64,000 nt of DNA, from assembly GCF_013409985.1 (NCBI RefSeq), contig NZ_JACCBY010000004.1:339699-403698 (forward strand), read 5' to 3'. The translations under genes were made by a program, and so were the position numbers. The notes under the pieces were generated by a model. That model ran no database searches. It saw nothing but the letters and a program-made list of their open reading frames with translations, and had not been told where the DNA came from. Source of the DNA: Sphingomonas melonis. Lineage in GTDB: Bacteria > Pseudomonadota > Alphaproteobacteria > Sphingomonadales > Sphingomonadaceae. Positions 63,250 through 64,000 of the stretch are shown here, one piece after another. Positions within the stretch are counted from its first letter, which is position 1; each line of letters begins with the position of its first letter.

Positions 63250-63390
63250 ATGAACCCGACACACATTCCGGGCAACGAGCCCGATCCCGGCGATATGTCG
63301 ACCGAACCCGGCATCGGATCGCCGCTCGACCCGCCGGCGGTGCATGACCTTCCGGACGGCGAAGCCGACAATTTGGGTAATTTCGCCTAA
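63250..63390 (+). CDS. 46-residue hypothetical protein
   Basis: MNPTHIPGNEPDPGDMSTEP... proline/aspartate-rich and probably disordered. AAGGA is six bases before the ATG. No family recognised. Confidence 0.45.
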   Translation: MNPTHIPGNEPDPGDMSTEPGIGSPLDPPAVHDLPDGEADNLGNFA

Positions 63391-63420
63391 GCTTGATCGA
63401 CGTTCAGGTTTTTTAACAAA

Positions 63421-63549
63421 TTCCTCCCCCGCCAGGGGGAGGTGGCATGCCGAAGGCATGACGGAGGGGGAGGACACGCAACCGAAGATGTCGCTTCTCT
63501 CCCCCTCCGTCAGGGCTTCGCCGCGCCACCTCCCCCTGGCGGGGGACGA
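63421..63549. repeat. REP-like inverted repeat pair, copy 2
   Basis: Two units (63421-63473 and 63499-63549) in opposite orientation, same CCTCCCCC-GCCA-GGGGGAGG hairpins and GACGGAGGGGGAG blocks as at 40601-40730. Between this and the rRNA promoter no gene was recognised. Confidence 0.9.
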
Positions 63550-63831
63550 ATTGGGCTGGATATCGATCTGTCCTAGGCATTCACTCCCGGGGCATCCCGC
63601 CGACCGGGCTGATGATGGACCCGTTCGGCTCTCTGCATGATGGAGCAGCCGCTCTTCTGTTCCGACCGCCCCGTTGTCGGCCGGAACGAACTGTAGACCG
63701 CTCACCGTGCGATGGCCGCCCGTCCGCGAGCCTCATGACACTAGACATCAGACCGGAAGACGCGCCGAGACAGCCCGCGAGACGCCGCGCTGAGGAATCT
63801 CGCGCCTAAAGGAACTTTTTGTGAAAGGCCG

Positions 63832-63860
63832 TTGACACTCCTGTTTCGGTTACCTAGATG
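63832..63860 (+). promoter_or_regulatory. Probable rRNA operon promoter
   Basis: TTGACA (63832-63837), 17-bp spacer, TAGATG (63855-63860). The perfect -35 and the boxA leader about 110 bp downstream point to a strong rrn promoter reading out of the window. Confidence 0.7.
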
Positions 63861-63970
63861 GGCGTCACCGCAGCGGTGGCCGACCTGGTCGCTGAGGCAG
63901 TCACTACAGATCTGGCGCGCTGACTATCCTGAGAAAAAGGGGTAGGGATGCTGTGCCGGTATTTTTGTCG

Positions 63971-64000
63971 GCTCTTTGACATTGTTAGTTAGATGAAGGG
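63971..64000 (+). promoter_or_regulatory. rRNA leader boxA antitermination site
   Basis: GCTCTTTGACATTGT closely resembles E. coli boxA (TGCTCTTTAACA) and is followed by TTAGTTAGATGAAGGG, the kind of leader seen just before 16S rRNA in sphingomonads. The 16S gene would begin soon after the right edge. Confidence 0.7.

Noticed and set aside
1..64000. CRISPR array or tRNA genes
   Set aside because: No regularly spaced direct repeats and no tRNA cloverleaf recognised in the gaps.

Overview
The window looks like chromosomal DNA of a sphingomonad (Alphaproteobacteria, Sphingomonadaceae). It is GC-rich, carries four TonB-dependent receptors, and has the SapC / cupin-like / flavin halogenase trio that travels with such receptors in Sphingomonas and Caulobacter relatives. 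Genes are packed tightly, with many ATGA or TGATG start/stop overlaps. The right edge runs into what appears to be the promoter and boxA leader of an rRNA operon; the 16S gene itself lies outside.

Layout. (1) 1-10.7 kb: a glycoside-use locus. On the minus strand lie a TonB receptor, SapC, a JmjC-like cupin, a flavin halogenase and a LacI regulator cut by the left edge. On the plus strand are a GH3 beta-glucosidase and an MFS transporter. Two identical LacI-type operators in opposite orientation lie between the two arms. (2) 10.7-13.6 kb: TetR divergent from an NmrA-like oxidoreductase and an epoxide hydrolase, with a perfect operator palindrome. (3) 14-23 kb: housekeeping and stress genes (YdjM-like membrane protein, DUF3606, exonuclease III, histidine phosphatase, NnrD, CPA1 antiporter), a second TonB receptor, a hypothetical and a winged-helix protein next to a strong hairpin. 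(4) 23.2-32.2 kb: five neighbouring pairs of a transcription regulator (HxlR, LysR, AraC, AraC, LysR) with a short-chain dehydrogenase or epimerase; four pairs are divergent and two of these have clear palindromes between them. (5) 32.3-35.6 kb: DUF305 - YncE-like propeller - ECF sigma - anti-sigma operon, followed by an IS3-family transposase remnant. (6) 36-40.6 kb: FecI / FecR / FecA-type signalling receptor. (7) 40.9-50.3 kb: a group 2/3 (Kps-type) capsule export and assembly operon with three glycosyltransferases, KpsE/M/T/D-like proteins and a CDP-alcohol phosphatidyltransferase. Its KpsT has an unusual C-terminal extension of about 235 residues. (8) 50.4-55.8 kb: small hypotheticals, acetate symporter ActP with DUF485, and a Tat-exported beta-helix-type protein. 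(9) 55.9-62.6 kb: a six-gene minus-strand metal operon (COG0523 GTPase, WD40, DUF1289, NiCoT permease, TonB receptor, PepSY membrane protein) with a near-perfect 18-bp palindrome just before the first gene. (10) 62.8-64 kb: two very small genes, a REP-like inverted repeat pair that also occurs at 40.6 kb, and the rRNA promoter/leader.

The best candidates for something undescribed are the six-gene metal operon with its palindromic operator, the DUF305/YncE/ECF operon, the run of regulator-reductase pairs, and the KpsT fusion. All functions here come from reading motifs and context; no database search was run.
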